Below, in pieces: positions 22,213 to 22,295 of a stretch of 22,295 nucleotides of DNA. The stretch lies in NCBI GenBank assembly GCA_041486365.1, contig JBGPLH010000008.1, positions 1-22,295 of the forward strand. The letters run 5' to 3'. This stretch comes from JBGPLH01 sp041486365 [NCBI: Thermodesulfobacteriota bacterium]. Lineage in GTDB: Bacteria; JAUYMQ01. Under the pieces are notes generated by a model, which saw nothing but the letters and a program-made list of their open reading frames with translations, ran no database searches and had not been told where the DNA came from. How positions within the stretch are numbered: position 1 is the first letter of the stretch; the number at the start of each line of letters is the position of its first letter. A program made the translations under genes and the position numbers.

Positions 22213-22295
22213 GACGGGACGGTGCCGGAGGGGCCGCGGTCGGCTTCGGGTTCCACCTCGGCCCGGGCTTCGGCGTCCGGAACCTCAGGGGCCTC
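22209..22295 (-). CDS. C-terminal end of an unknown upstream gene (runs off right edge)
   Basis: On the minus strand a stop-free frame enters from the right edge and ends in TGA at 22211-22209, overlapping the GTG of mpl. The 28 visible residues are acidic and rich in Ala, Pro and Glu (starting EAPEVPDAEARAEVE), typical of a disordered tail. The GTGA overlap, like that of other genes here, supports a real coding end, but no family can be named. Confidence 0.5.
   Translation of the reverse strand, partial: EAPEVPDAEARAEVEPEADRGPSGTVPS

Overview
The window is very GC-rich bacterial DNA, densely packed with genes and with strong G/C bias at third codon positions. It looks chromosomal: I see no transposase, integrase, phage gene, tRNA or rRNA. 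An ADP-heptose synthesis enzyme (LPS core), a murein-tripeptide recycling ligase (Mpl), a lipoprotein-type lytic transglycosylase and a sigma-54 activator point to a diderm (Gram-negative) bacterium. The order dusB(nifR3)-ntrB-ntrC is familiar from Proteobacteria, but several proteins are diverged (catabolic arginine enzymes, ThiE, a REP-like repeat). A high-GC deltaproteobacterium-like or uncultured lineage is my best guess; the phylum is not proven by the sequence.

Layout from left to right. (1) The 5' end of a Fur-family regulator gene runs off the left edge on the minus strand. (2) Divergent from it is a four-gene plus-strand operon (418-5448): an M20 metallo-deacylase, AstA (arginine N-succinyltransferase), AstD (succinylglutamate-semialdehyde dehydrogenase) and a DDAH-like amidinohydrolase. 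Together they look like a variant arginine succinyltransferase (AST) catabolic pathway in which AstB and possibly AstE are replaced by unrelated or distant enzymes and AstC is absent from the locus. (3) A convergent MFS transporter gene (minus) overlaps the operon's last gene by 61 bases. (4) Divergent from the transporter are an RlmD/TrmA-family RNA m5U methyltransferase and rfaE2 (plus), overlapping by ATGA. (5) A minus-strand operon moeA-mobB-mobA-FAD reductase (12305 down to 8687) handles the last steps of molybdenum cofactor synthesis and ends with a geranylgeranyl-reductase-family gene. (6) A LysM lytic transglycosylase gene (minus) is preceded by a 553-base gene-free region full of potential RNA hairpins. 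(7) A plus-strand run dusB-ntrB-ntrC-thiE-lipoprotein gene-thiD (14495-20444) is tightly coupled by GTGA/ATGA overlaps, except for a 121-base gap before thiD that holds three tandem 36-base hairpin repeats. (8) On the minus strand, the end of an unknown gene, mpl and a small cupin gene are translationally coupled and converge on thiD.

The most unusual part is the arginine-catabolism operon. The familiar succinylation (AstA) and semialdehyde oxidation (AstD) steps are kept, while the dihydrolase step appears to be supplied by a compact guanidine-modifying enzyme with an intact His/Cys active site and the desuccinylation step by an M20 peptidase. Second in interest are the structured 14.0-14.5 kb intergenic region, the REP-like hairpin repeats that abut the thiD start, and the reductase attached to the molybdenum cofactor operon. 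Several genes start with GTG or TTG, so start sites were chosen from Shine-Dalgarno position, family length and gene overlaps.
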